Source: Citrobacter koseri ATCC BAA-895 (GTDB lineage: Bacteria > Pseudomonadota > Gammaproteobacteria > Enterobacterales > Enterobacteriaceae). Taken from it: 64,000 bases of DNA. The position numbers and the translations under genes are program-made. Shown piece by piece: positions 26,959 through 35,539 of the stretch (position 1 is its first letter; each line of letters starts with the position of its first letter). The notes beneath the pieces were generated by a model, which was not told the origin of the DNA, did no database searches, and saw only the letters and a program-made list of their open reading frames with translations. The DNA lies in the NCBI RefSeq assembly GCF_000018045.1, contig NC_009792.1, forward strand, positions 4,278,001 through 4,342,000. The letters are read 5' to 3'.

Positions 26959-27201
26959 ATGGACACGCGTTTTGTTCAGGCCAACAAAGAGGCGCGTTGG
27001 GCGCTGTGGCTGACCCTTCTGTATCTGGCTGCGTGGTTGGTGACTGCTTACTTACCAGGCGCGGCACCCGGCATAACGGGCCTTCCGCACTGGTTTGAAA
27101 TGGCCTGCCTGCTGACGCCGCTTGTTTTCATTTTACTGTGCTGGGCTATGGTGAAATTTATCTATCGCGACATTCCTCTGGAGGACGATGATGCAGCCTG
27201 A
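26959..27201 (+). CDS. yhdT: YhdT, small membrane protein upstream of PanF
   Basis: An 80-residue DUF997 protein with two membrane helices (about 15-33 and 48-66) and an acidic C-terminal end. Its function is unknown. The gene always precedes panF in enterics and overlaps it by 11 bases, so YhdT may be a small accessory subunit of the sodium/pantothenate symporter, resembling other small DUF-plus-SSS-transporter pairs. A GGGAC ribosome site precedes its ATG. Confidence 0.92.
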   Translation: MDTRFVQANKEARWALWLTLLYLAAWLVTAYLPGAAPGITGLPHWFEMACLLTPLVFILLCWAMVKFIYRDIPLEDDDAA

Positions 27202-28642
27202 AGTCATTCTGCCGCTTATCGCCTATCTGCTGGTGGTGTTTGGTCTGTCGGTCTATGCCATGCGAAAAAGGACGACGGGCACCTTCCTGAATGAGTATTT
27301 CCTCGGTAGCCGTTCGATGGGCGGAATTGTATTGGCGATGACGCTGACCGCCACCTACATCAGCGCCAGCTCATTTATCGGCGGCCCGGGCGCGGCCTAT
27401 AAATACGGCCTGGGCTGGGTATTGCTGGCGATGATCCAGTTACCCGCCGTCTGGCTCTCGCTGGGTATTCTGGGTAAGAAATTCGCTATCCTGGCACGGC
27501 GCTACAACGCCGTCACCCTTAACGATATGCTGTTTGCCCGCTATCAAAGCCGTCTGCTGGTCTGGCTGGCAAGCCTCAGCCTGCTGGTGGCTTTCGTCGG
27601 GGCGATGACCGTACAGTTTATTGGCGGCGCGCGTCTGCTTGAGACCGCAGCGGGCATCCCCTACGAAACAGGGCTGTTAATCTTTGGCGTCAGCATCGCG
27701 TTGTATACCGCATTTGGCGGTTTTCGCGCCAGCGTGCTCAACGATACGATGCAGGGCATGGTCATGCTGATTGGCACCATCGTCCTGTTGGTCGGCGTGG
27801 TTCATGCGGCAGGCGGCCTCGGACACGCGGTCGAAACCCTGCAAACGATCGACCCGAAACTGGTGACGCCGCAGGGCGCGGATGACATTCTGTCACCGAC
27901 CTTTATGACCTCATTCTGGGTGCTGGTGTGCTTTGGCGTGATCGGCCTGCCGCATACTGCCGTGCGTTGCATCTCCTATAAAGACAGTAAAGCGGTGCAT
28001 CGCGGCATTATCATCGGCACGATTGTGGTGGCGATCCTGATGTTCGGTATGCACCTGGCGGGCGCGCTGGGGCGGGCGGTGATCCCTGACCTGACCGTAC
28101 CGGATCTGGTCATTCCAACGCTGATGGTTAAGGTTCTGCCGCCGATTGCCGCCGGCATCTTTCTCGCCGCGCCGATGGCGGCCATTATGTCGACAATCAA
28201 TGCCCAGTTGCTGCAAAGTTCCGCTACGATCATTAAAGATCTCTATCTGAATATTCGCCCGGAGCAAATGCATAACGAAACTCGCCTGAAGCGGATGTCA
28301 GCCATCATCACGCTGCTGTTAGGCGCGTTGCTGCTGCTCGCGGCCTGGAAACCGCCGGAAATGATTATCTGGCTTAACCTGCTGGCTTTCGGCGGCCTGG
28401 AAGCGGTGTTCTTATGGCCGCTGGTGCTGGGCCTGTACTGGGAGCGTGCAAACGCGACAGGCGCGCTAAGCGCCATGATCATTGGCGGCGTGTTGTATGC
28501 CGTGCTCGCCACCTTTAACGTTCAGTACCTGGGCTTTCACCCCATCGTGCCCTCGCTACTGCTCAGTTTATTGGCTTTTCTGGCCGGAAACCGTTTTGGT
28601 TCATCTGCCCAGCAAGCCACCTTATTGACTACTGATAAATAA
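27191..28642 (+). CDS. panF: PanF, sodium/pantothenate symporter
   Basis: Sodium:solute symporter family member that imports pantothenate (vitamin B5), the coenzyme A precursor. It is 483 residues with about 12-13 hydrophobic segments. Family landmarks include LNEYFLGSRSMGG (about 33-45), ATYISASSFIGGPGAAY (about 54-70) and the AAPMAAIMSTINAQLLQ sodium-site helix. Two ATGs occur in tandem; the second (27191) is six bases from GGAGG and gives the E. coli length. It overlaps yhdT, and prmA follows 11 bases later. Confidence 0.96.
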   Translation: MQPEVILPLIAYLLVVFGLSVYAMRKRTTGTFLNEYFLGSRSMGGIVLAMTLTATYISASSFIGGPGAAYKYGLGWVLLAMIQLPAVWLSLGILGKKFAILARRYNAVTLNDMLFARYQSRLLVWLASLSLLVAFVGAMTVQFIGGARLLETAAGIPYETGLLIFGVSIALYTAFGGFRASVLNDTMQGMVMLIGTIVLLVGVVHAAGGLGHAVETLQTIDPKLVTPQGADDILSPTFMTSFWVLVCFGVIGLPHTAVRCISYKDSKAVHRGIIIGTIVVAILMFGMHLAGALGRAVIPDLTVPDLVIPTLMVKVLPPIAAGIFLAAPMAAIMSTINAQLLQSSATIIKDLYLNIRPEQMHNETRLKRMSAIITLLLGALLLLAAWKPPEMIIWLNLLAFGGLEAVFLWPLVLGLYWERANATGALSAMIIGGVLYAVLATFNVQYLGFHPIVPSLLLSLLAFLAGNRFGSSAQQATLLTTDK

Positions 28643-28653
28643 AGAGTTTTGCC

Positions 28654-29535
28654 ATGCCGTGGATCCAACTGAAACTGAATACGACCGGTACGAACGCCGA
28701 AGAACTTAGCGATGCGCTGGTGGAAACCGGCGCGGTCTCTGTGACCTTCCAGGACACGCACGACACGCCGGTATTTGAACCGTTGCCAGGTGAAACGCGT
28801 CTGTGGGGCGATACCGACGTTATCGGCCTGTTCGATGCCGAAACCGACATGAAAGAGGTGGTGGCAATCCTTGAGCATCATCCGCTGCTGGGCGCGGGTT
28901 TCGCGCATAAGATTGAGCAACTGGAAGATAAAGACTGGGAACGCGAATGGATGGACAACTTTCACCCGATGCGCTTTGGCGAGCGTCTGTGGATTTGCCC
29001 GAGCTGGCGCGATGTACCGGATGAGAACGCCGTCAACGTCATGCTGGACCCGGGTCTGGCCTTCGGTACCGGCACGCATCCCACCACGTCCCTCTGCCTG
29101 CAATGGCTCGACGGGCTTGATCTGAACGGTAAGACGGTGATCGACTTTGGCTGCGGTTCCGGCATCCTGGCGATTGCCGCATTAAAACTGGGCGCTGCGA
29201 AAGCTATCGGGATCGATATCGATCCGCAGGCGATCCAGGCCAGCCGTGATAACGCAGAGCGCAACGGCGTATCTGAGCGTCTGGAGCTCTATCTCCCCAA
29301 AGACCAGCCAGAAGCCATGAAAGCCGATGTGGTGGTCGCTAACATCCTGGCTGGCCCATTACGTGAACTGGCCCCGTTAATCAGCGTACTGCCCGTTGAG
29401 AGCGGTTTACTGGGGCTTTCCGGCATCCTGGCCAGCCAGGCGGAAAGCGTATGCGAAGCCTATACCGAACTCTTTACGCTCGACCCGGTGGTAGAGAAAG
29501 AAGAGTGGTGCCGCATTACCGGTCGTAAAAAATAA
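28654..29535 (+). CDS. prmA: Ribosomal protein L11 methyltransferase PrmA
   Basis: SAM-dependent enzyme that trimethylates three amino groups of ribosomal protein L11. The 293-residue product has the N-terminal L11-recognition domain (1-60), a linker helix, and the methyltransferase domain with motif VIDFGCGSGILAIAALKLGA (about 160-180), acidic loop IGIDIDPQA and motif NILAGPL. Length equals E. coli PrmA. It ends the panF-prmA unit; a terminator follows. In E. coli dusB comes next, whereas here a carbonic anhydrase gene intervenes. Confidence 0.97.
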   Translation: MPWIQLKLNTTGTNAEELSDALVETGAVSVTFQDTHDTPVFEPLPGETRLWGDTDVIGLFDAETDMKEVVAILEHHPLLGAGFAHKIEQLEDKDWEREWMDNFHPMRFGERLWICPSWRDVPDENAVNVMLDPGLAFGTGTHPTTSLCLQWLDGLDLNGKTVIDFGCGSGILAIAALKLGAAKAIGIDIDPQAIQASRDNAERNGVSERLELYLPKDQPEAMKADVVVANILAGPLRELAPLISVLPVESGLLGLSGILASQAESVCEAYTELFTLDPVVEKEEWCRITGRKK

Positions 29536-29547
29536 TCAGTCCTTTCC

Positions 29548-29575
29548 GGCGTGGTCATCTGGCCACGCCTTTTTC
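29548..29575 (+). terminator. Rho-independent terminator of prmA
   Basis: GGCGTGG (29548-29554) pairs with CCACGCC (29563-29569), followed by TTTTT. Confidence 0.9.
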
Positions 29576-29676
29576 ACACGATTCGCTTTCCTCTCCTGCT
29601 CGTCATCGATACAATATTCTTTATAATTGATTGATTTACATAATGTTATGTTGTTTTCAATTCATCGGGTAAATGC

Positions 29677-30453
29677 ATGAAGTTAATTTCTTTGACCACT
29701 GCCTTTCTGGCAATCTGTATGATGCCCGTTTCCGTTTCGGCAACTGACTGGAGCTATGAAGGCGACACCTCTCCCGCGCACTGGGGTGAAATCAATAAAG
29801 CATACAAACTGTGCCAGACCGGGATGAGCCAGTCCCCTGTTGATATTCTCACCACGAATGAAATCCAGCTCCCGCCGCTTAACGTACAGTACATCGATCG
29901 CGCCGACATGCTCCTGAACGTTAACCACACTCTTCAGGTAACAATGAACCCCTATTCTTCTGCTTCCGCTCAGATTGACGATCAGCCTTATGCTTTAGCA
30001 GAATTTCATTTTCATGCCCCAAGTGAAAATACCATCAATGGTAAACACTATGCGATGGAGCTGCACCTGACGCACAAAAACCAGGAAGGTGAGATTGCCG
30101 TCGTTGCCGTCATGTTTGATATCGGTGAGCCAAATGAGGCAATTGAACGTTTATGGCAATCCATCCCGGCAACCCCGGGCGACAGCATACCGCTGCTTTC
30201 CCCCGTCGATATCAATTTGCTGTTGCCGGAAGACAGAACCTACTGGCGCTTTAGCGGCTCATTAACGACGCCTCCCTGTAGCGAAGGCGTAACCTGGATT
30301 GTCCTGAAACAGCCTATGACGCTTTCTGCCGGTCAACTGGAAAAATTTCGCCATACAATACACCCTGCCAACAATCGCCCTGTCCAGCCTTTGAATGGCC
30401 GCGTCATTAACGAATGGTCGATACCGACGCTTCGCGATCCTGTCCTGAAATGA
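29677..30453 (+). CDS. cah: Periplasmic alpha-class carbonic anhydrase
   Basis: Interconverts CO2 and bicarbonate in the periplasm. The 258-residue precursor has a Sec signal peptide (cleavage after SVSA near residue 22). The complete alpha-class active site is present: zinc ligands His111 and His113 in FHFHAPSE and His130 in MELHLTH, gatekeeper Glu117, Thr197/198 in SLTTPPCSEG, and the Cys46-Cys201 disulfide pair. A TATAAT at 29622-29627 could be its -10 box. By eye the gene is more A+T rich than its neighbours. It sits between prmA and dusB, adjacent in E. coli, so it is an accessory insertion with its own transcription unit. Confidence 0.93.
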   Translation: MKLISLTTAFLAICMMPVSVSATDWSYEGDTSPAHWGEINKAYKLCQTGMSQSPVDILTTNEIQLPPLNVQYIDRADMLLNVNHTLQVTMNPYSSASAQIDDQPYALAEFHFHAPSENTINGKHYAMELHLTHKNQEGEIAVVAVMFDIGEPNEAIERLWQSIPATPGDSIPLLSPVDINLLLPEDRTYWRFSGSLTTPPCSEGVTWIVLKQPMTLSAGQLEKFRHTIHPANNRPVQPLNGRVINEWSIPTLRDPVLK

Positions 30454-30476
30454 GGCGGCGATCACACTATGAAACG

Positions 30477-30505
30477 ATAATCTGCTGGTTAAATCAGCAG
30501 ATTAT
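30477..30505 (+). terminator. Hairpin after carbonic anhydrase gene
   Basis: ATAATCTGCTG (30477-30487) and CAGCAGATTAT (30495-30505) make a perfect 11-bp stem with a seven-base loop. The downstream T tract is poor (GTTGTCC), so termination efficiency is uncertain. It marks the edge of the inserted gene; beyond it begins the conserved dusB-fis promoter region. Confidence 0.55.
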
Positions 30506-30677
30506 GTTGTCCAGCCGTCAGCCATAGAAGAAAAAATGAGAAGTTACGCAAAATTGTAAGCGTATAAAAATTCGGCCTCATTTTATAACGCAATGATTTA
30601 TAAAGTTAATTAATTCTCATCGTTCATCTTAACTGCGATTCTTTGATCCACCTCAGAGGATTGGTCAAAGTTTGGCC

Positions 30678-30713
30678 TTTCATCTCGTGCAAAAAATGCG
30701 TAATATACGCCGC
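30678..30713 (+). promoter_or_regulatory. dusB-fis promoter
   Basis: The -10 TAATAT (30701-30706) is followed by a GC-rich discriminator ACGCCGCC, with a -35-like TTTCAT at 30678-30683. The segment resembles the E. coli fis promoter, which is stringently controlled, growth-phase dependent and autorepressed by Fis. The A+T-rich stretch 30540-30640 upstream would hold Fis and IHF sites. Confidence 0.75.
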
Positions 30714-30745
30714 CTTGCAGTCACAGTATGGTCATTTCTTAACTC

Positions 30746-31711
30746 ATGCGCATCGGACAATACCAGCTTAGAAATCGCCTGATCGCAGCGCCCATGGCTG
30801 GCATTACTGACAGACCTTTTCGGACGCTGTGCTATGAGATGGGAGCAGGATTGACGGTATCCGAGATGATGTCTTCTAACCCGCAGGTTTGGGAAAGCGA
30901 CAAATCTCGTTTACGGATGGTGCACGTTGATGAGCCAGGCGTTCGCACGGTGCAAATCGCCGGTAGCGACCCTGTTGAGATGGCCGATGCCGCACGTATT
31001 AACGTGGAAAGCGGCGCCCAGATTATTGATATCAATATGGGGTGTCCGGCTAAAAAAGTGAATCGCAAGCTCGCAGGTTCAGCCCTCTTGCAGTACCCGG
31101 ATTTAGTGAAGTCGATACTAACCGAGGTCGTGAGTGCAGTGGACGTTCCTGTCACCCTGAAGATTCGCACCGGCTGGGCCCCGGAACACCGTAACTGCGT
31201 AGAGATTGCCCAACTGGCTGAAGACTGTGGCATTCAGGCTCTGACCATTCATGGACGCACCCGCGCCTGTTTGTTCAATGGAGATGCTGAATACGACAGT
31301 ATTCGGGCAGTTAAGCAGAAAGTTTCCATTCCGATTATCGCGAATGGCGACATTACTGACCCGCATAAAGCCAGAGCTGTGCTCAACTATACGGGGGCGG
31401 ATGCCCTGATGATAGGCCGCGCAGCTCAGGGAAGACCCTGGATCTTTCGGGAAATCCAGCATTATCTGGACACTGGGGAGTTGCTACCCCCCCTGCCTTT
31501 GGCAGAGGTTAAGCGCTTGCTTTGCGCGCATGTTCGGGAACTGCATGACTTTTATGGCCAGGCAAAAGGGTACCGAATTGCACGTAAACACGTCTCCTGG
31601 TATCTCCAGGAGCACGCTCCAAATGACCAGTTTCGGCGCACATTCAACGCCATTGAGGATGCCAGCGAACAGCTGGAGGCGTTGAAGGCATACTTCGAAA
31701 ATTTTGCGTAA
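30746..31711 (+). CDS. dusB: tRNA-dihydrouridine synthase B
   Basis: FMN- and NADPH-dependent enzyme that reduces uridine to dihydrouridine in the tRNA D-loop (position 17). It is 321 residues with a TIM barrel carrying the N-terminal FMN-binding LIAAPMAGITDRPFR, catalytic Cys100 in INMGCPAKKV, the TIHGRTR loop and GRAAQGRPWIF phosphate site. A C-terminal helical RNA-binding domain follows. First gene of the dusB-fis operon; fis begins 23 bp later. In E. coli the dusB leader and coding segment aid fis translation. Confidence 0.97.
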   Translation: MRIGQYQLRNRLIAAPMAGITDRPFRTLCYEMGAGLTVSEMMSSNPQVWESDKSRLRMVHVDEPGVRTVQIAGSDPVEMADAARINVESGAQIIDINMGCPAKKVNRKLAGSALLQYPDLVKSILTEVVSAVDVPVTLKIRTGWAPEHRNCVEIAQLAEDCGIQALTIHGRTRACLFNGDAEYDSIRAVKQKVSIPIIANGDITDPHKARAVLNYTGADALMIGRAAQGRPWIFREIQHYLDTGELLPPLPLAEVKRLLCAHVRELHDFYGQAKGYRIARKHVSWYLQEHAPNDQFRRTFNAIEDASEQLEALKAYFENFA

Positions 31712-31734
31712 TGAAATAAAGAGCTGACAGAACT

Positions 31735-32031
31735 ATGTTCGAACAACGCGTAAATTCTGACGTACTGACCGTTTCTACCGTTAACTCTCAGGATCAGGTG
31801 ACTCAAAAGCCCCTGCGTGACTCGGTTAAACAGGCACTGAAGAACTATTTTGCTCAACTGAACGGTCAGGATGTTAATGACCTCTATGAGCTGGTACTGG
31901 CTGAAGTAGAACAGCCCCTGTTGGACATGGTGATGCAATACACCCGTGGTAACCAGACCCGTGCTGCCCTGATGATGGGCATCAACCGTGGTACGCTGCG
32001 TAAAAAATTGAAAAAATACGGCATGAACTAA
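31735..32031 (+). CDS. fis: Fis nucleoid-associated protein
   Basis: The 98-residue DNA-bending protein is abundant in early exponential phase. It activates rRNA and tRNA promoters, stimulates Hin/Gin inversion and shapes the nucleoid. N-terminal beta-hairpin arms (about 10-26) and a C-terminal helix-turn-helix ([20 protein letters not shown], about 73-92) are visible. The sequence appears identical to E. coli Fis. It is downstream of dusB and ends at a strong terminator. Its targets include the rRNA promoter at 49.4 kb in this window. Confidence 0.99.
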
Positions 32032-32055
32032 TTTCGATTAGCTAATTGCTTGTTT

Positions 32056-32092
32056 AAAAAGGCGCTACTCGGCATGGGGAAGCGCCTTTTTT
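32056..32092 (+). terminator. Rho-independent terminator of dusB-fis
   Basis: AAAAAGGCGCT (32056-32066) pairs with AGCGCCTTTTTT (32081-32092) over a 14-base loop. Confidence 0.9.
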
Positions 32093-32117
32093 ATTCGCGT
32101 CAGACAGGAGTTTGTTC

Positions 32118-33002
32118 ATGAATGTCGGATTTGAGCCGCAATATTTTGGCGATGAATCGAAGAAGATCATTCACGGTGATGCGCTTTCAGAATTGAAAAA
32201 ACTGCCCCCGGAAAGTGCCGATTTAATTTTTGCCGACCCGCCCTACAACATCGGAAAAAATTTTGATGGTCTGGTGGAGTCCTGGGACGAAGAGACCTTT
32301 TTGGCCTGGCTGTTTGAATGCATTGATGAGTGCCATCGGGTGCTGAAAAAACACGGCACGATGTACATCATGAACAGCACGGAGAACATGCCCTATCTCG
32401 ACCTCAAATGCAGGAAACTGTTCGATATCAAAAGCCGCATCATATGGTCGTACGACAGCTCAGGCGTGCAGGCCAAAAAGTATTTTGGCTCAATGTATGA
32501 ACCCATCCTGATGATGGTAAAAGATGCGAAGAACTATACGTTTAATCGTGATGACATCCTGGTTGAAACCAAAACCGGCGCAAAAAGAGCGTTGATCGAT
32601 TACCGCAAAAATCCGCCCCAGCCCTACAACACGCAAAAAGTCCCCGGAAACGTCTGGGATTTTCCCCGCGTCCGCTACTTAATGGATGAGTATGAGAACC
32701 ATCCCACGCAAAAACCCAGAGCGCTGTTGAGCCGGATCATCCTGGCCTCCTCAAACCCGGGCGACACGGTGTTAGATCCCTTCGCCGGAAGCTTCACAAC
32801 AGGCGCCGTAGCCGTGGAAACCGGGCGAAAATTTGTCGGCATCGAAATCAACGATGAATACGTAAAAATGGGCATCAGAAGGCTGAACGTCACCTCTCAC
32901 TATGCGGAAAACGAACTGGCAAAGGTGAAAAAGCGCAAGACAACAAACCTGTCCAAAAAGAGCCGAATGACCGAAATGACGGATGCGTCTCAGGTGAAGT
33001 AA
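32118..33002 (+). CDS. yhdJ: YhdJ, orphan DNA adenine methyltransferase
   Basis: N6-adenine methyltransferase of the beta class; E. coli YhdJ methylates the second A of ATGCAT and is not part of a restriction pair. The 294-residue product has the catalytic DPPYNIG motif (about residues 40-46), ahead of target recognition, and the SAM-binding DPFAGSFTTG motif (about 220-229). The ATG at 32118 is seven bases from AGGAG, and an in-frame TTG two codons earlier is rejected. No restriction endonuclease gene is adjacent. Confidence 0.94.
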   Translation: MNVGFEPQYFGDESKKIIHGDALSELKKLPPESADLIFADPPYNIGKNFDGLVESWDEETFLAWLFECIDECHRVLKKHGTMYIMNSTENMPYLDLKCRKLFDIKSRIIWSYDSSGVQAKKYFGSMYEPILMMVKDAKNYTFNRDDILVETKTGAKRALIDYRKNPPQPYNTQKVPGNVWDFPRVRYLMDEYENHPTQKPRALLSRIILASSNPGDTVLDPFAGSFTTGAVAVETGRKFVGIEINDEYVKMGIRRLNVTSHYAENELAKVKKRKTTNLSKKSRMTEMTDASQVK

Positions 33003-33084
33003 AAGCATTGTAAGTCTGCTTTTCTGCCACGTTGTTTCGTGTATATTCCTTGCACGCTTGGGCATGAATACACAGGATTTGGCA

Positions 33085-33249
33085 ATGATTCGTAAGTATT
33101 GGTGGCTGGTTGTTTTCGCAGTCTCCGTTTTCCTTTTTGACGCATTACTCATGCAGTGGATCGAACTGATGACAACGGAATATGATAAATGCCGCAACAT
33201 GAATTCGGTTAACCCGCTCAAACTCGTCAACTGCGCCGACCTTGAGTAG
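33085..33249 (+). CDS. yhdU: YhdU, small membrane protein
   Basis: A 54-residue protein of unknown function with one membrane helix (about residues 5-23) and a conserved CRNMNSVNPLKLVNC segment in the outer or inner face. Start at 33085 chosen because the N terminus MIRKYWWLVVFA matches E. coli YhdU and AGGA lies eight bases upstream; an earlier in-frame ATG would add nine residues. It sits alone between yhdJ and acrS. Confidence 0.85.
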   Translation: MIRKYWWLVVFAVSVFLFDALLMQWIELMTTEYDKCRNMNSVNPLKLVNCADLE

Positions 33250-33301
33250 TACGCCAGCCAGTTCTATGCAAATTATGCCGACGCACAGTTGGGGATAACC
33301 G

Positions 33302-33964
33302 TTACGCTTCCCCGACCGGGTTGTTATTCTGCGTTAATACCATCACATTGCCATTCGGAACTAACATTTTTAATACGTTATCCACTAATTGCGGCGCCTG
33401 CTTATAGAGATCATAACTGGAAGGATTCATTAACCAGTTCTTTACGATCCCGCTAAAACTGCCATGAAGCACAATTAAATTGACCTCGACATCAAGACCG
33501 GTCGCAATCAGTCCTTTATTCATACATTGCTGTAATGCTTCACGCATTATCTGATAACTGAAGCCTATTTTTTCCCGAATATCCTGCTCTGATATCATAT
33601 CATTATGAAATTCACATTTATGATATAAAATCTGCATTAATGCCTGTTGTCGGGGCACCTCAGCAATATATTGCAAAGCGGCAATCAGTTTTTCACGCAA
33701 ATTCTGTAGCGGATTATCGCCCCCACACGTTGTTAACCTGTCCTGAATGAGATCGCGTAGCGGCGGTTGCTGACCCCATACCTCATTAAACAACTGCGTC
33801 TTGTTCTCAAAATGCCAATAGATAGCGCCCCGCGTAACATTCGCGGCGTCTGCAATGTCGTTTAGCGTGGTGCTGCCGACCCCGTGCAAGGCGAACTGTA
33901 CGATCGCTGTTTCAATCAAGTGTTGTCGGGTTCTGAGGGCATCCGCTTTTGTTTTCCTGGCCAT
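33302..33964 (-). CDS. acrS: AcrS (EnvR), TetR-family repressor
   Basis: A 220-residue TetR-type regulator. The N-terminal helix-turn-helix (about 12-58) contains TTLNDIADAANVTRGAIYWHF, almost the same as in AcrR, and a ligand-binding all-helical domain follows. In E. coli and Salmonella AcrS (EnvR) represses acrAB in particular and is divergent from acrEF. The product length matches E. coli. It is divergent from acrE across 406 bp, which holds a 14-bp palindrome that may be an operator. Confidence 0.95.
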   Translation of the reverse strand: MARKTKADALRTRQHLIETAIVQFALHGVGSTTLNDIADAANVTRGAIYWHFENKTQLFNEVWGQQPPLRDLIQDRLTTCGGDNPLQNLREKLIAALQYIAEVPRQQALMQILYHKCEFHNDMISEQDIREKIGFSYQIMREALQQCMNKGLIATGLDVEVNLIVLHGSFSGIVKNWLMNPSSYDLYKQAPQLVDNVLKMLVPNGNVMVLTQNNNPVGEA

Positions 33965-34370
33965 AATGAAGTGTGTCTGAAACCGAAGGATGACAGTAAA
34001 TACTGTTCAGGGATAACGCGCAAATGTATCACTTCATTTTTATTTAAACGAGATCCCTCGTGTATTATTACGCACAATACATCCAAATAAATAATAAATA
34101 CAAATGAATCAAATAAAACTATTCACCAAAAGAATGTATATTTCTATTTGTGTTAATGAAAGACAGGGTTTTACTTTTCCACCGCATTATGAAACGACAG
34201 GATATTAATCTTTTTTTGCTTTTACGTGCCGTGCATGACGACCGGAAATAAGTATTGCTTACATCACGAGCTGATAATTTGTAGGATAGCCAACTGCTAT
34301 TTTATTTGTGCGCGTTAACGCCTTACCGTTATCCGGTAAATAACGAGCTTCGGTTTTCTAAGGAACAGTA
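33965..34370. promoter_or_regulatory. acrS/acrE divergent control region
   Basis: This 406-bp region is strikingly A+T rich, especially 34011-34200. It contains the palindrome ACAGTA-AA-TACTGT (33993-34006), 29 bp upstream of the acrS start and a candidate TetR-type operator. Longer arms AATGAAGTG (33965-33973) and CACTTCATT (34031-34039) frame it. The A+T richness agrees with the known silencing of acrEF by H-NS in related enterics. Confidence 0.5.
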
Positions 34371-35528
34371 ATGACGAAACATGCCAGGTTTGCACTCCTG
34401 CCCTCATTCATCATAATCTCCGCTGCGTTACTCGCCGGTTGTAACGATCAGGGAGATACGCAAGCTCACCCTGCTGAGCCGCAAGTCACCGTCCACGTAG
34501 TCGAATCTGCCCCCTTAGCGGTGACGACCGAACTACCGGGGCGCACGACGCCATTTCGTATTGCGGAAGTCCGGCCTCAGGTCAGCGGCATTGTACTGAA
34601 AAGGAATTTCACCGAAGGTAGCGATATCGAAGCAGGCCAGTCGCTTTATCAGATTGACCCGGCGACTTATCAGGCTGATTACGACAGCGCCAAAGGCGAG
34701 CTGGCAAAAAGCGAAGCTGCCGCCGCCATTGCACACTTAACGGTTAAACGCTACGTTCCGCTGGTTGGCACAAAATACATTAGCCAACAAGAGTACGACC
34801 AGGCCATCGCCGATGCTCGTCAGGCCGATGCCGCCGTTATCGCCGCAAAAGCCGCAGTAGAAAGCGCGCGCATCAACCTTGCCTACACCAAAGTGACTTC
34901 GCCGATCAGCGGCCGCATTGGTAAATCCAGTGTCACCGAAGGCGCGCTGGTGACCAATGGTCAGGCAACCGAACTGGCGACCGTGCAACAGCTTGATCCT
35001 ATTTACGTTGATGTGACGCAGTCCAGCAGCGATTTTATGCGTCTCAGGCAGTCCGTCGAGCAGGGTAGCCTGCACAAAGACAACACCCGCAGCAACGTCG
35101 AGTTGGTAATGGAAAATGGTCAGGCGTACCCGCTGAAAGGCACGCTGCAATTTTCCGACGTTACGGTAGATGAAAGTACCGGTTCTATCACCCTTCGGGC
35201 TGTTTTCCCCAATCCTCAGCACACCCTGCTTCCCGGTATGTTTGTCCGCGCGCGAATTGATGAAGGCATTCAGCCCAATGCCATTCTCGTTCCACAGCAG
35301 GGCGTAACGCGTACGCCGCGTGGCGATGCGATAGTGATGCTCGTCAATGATAAAGATCAGGTTGAAGCGCGCGACGTTATCGCTACTCAGGCGATCGGCG
35401 ATAAATGGTTAATCAGCAAAGGGTTGCAACCGGGCGACAAAGTTATCGTCAGCGGCTTGCAGAAAGCCCGCCCGGGCGAACAGGTTAAAGCCACCACCGA
35501 TGCCCCTGCGGCGAATGCAGCGCAATAA
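34371..35528 (+). CDS. acrE: AcrE, multidrug efflux adaptor lipoprotein
   Basis: Periplasmic membrane-fusion protein of the AcrEF-TolC RND pump. The 385-residue precursor has a lipoprotein signal peptide with lipobox LLAGC and lipidated Cys24. Lipoyl half-motifs flank a coiled-coil hairpin (about 98-170, rich in Ala/Gln), followed by beta-barrel and membrane-proximal domains. It is closely related to AcrA. An AAGGAA ribosome site lies before its ATG. The acrF gene follows after 11 bases. Confidence 0.96.
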   Translation: MTKHARFALLPSFIIISAALLAGCNDQGDTQAHPAEPQVTVHVVESAPLAVTTELPGRTTPFRIAEVRPQVSGIVLKRNFTEGSDIEAGQSLYQIDPATYQADYDSAKGELAKSEAAAAIAHLTVKRYVPLVGTKYISQQEYDQAIADARQADAAVIAAKAAVESARINLAYTKVTSPISGRIGKSSVTEGALVTNGQATELATVQQLDPIYVDVTQSSSDFMRLRQSVEQGSLHKDNTRSNVELVMENGQAYPLKGTLQFSDVTVDESTGSITLRAVFPNPQHTLLPGMFVRARIDEGIQPNAILVPQQGVTRTPRGDAIVMLVNDKDQVEARDVIATQAIGDKWLISKGLQPGDKVIVSGLQKARPGEQVKATTDAPAANAAQ

Positions 35529-35539
35529 GGTAACCGGAC

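Noticed and set aside
25617..26966. 449-codon open frame on the minus strand over accC
   Set aside because: It is antisense to a fully conserved biotin carboxylase, has no ribosome site, and its composition (many His, Phe, Arg) is that of a reverse frame of a GC-rich gene.
33993..34006. Possible LexA box near acrS
   Set aside because: The palindrome reads ACAG...CTGT, whereas a LexA box reads CTGT...ACAG. The half-site order is wrong.
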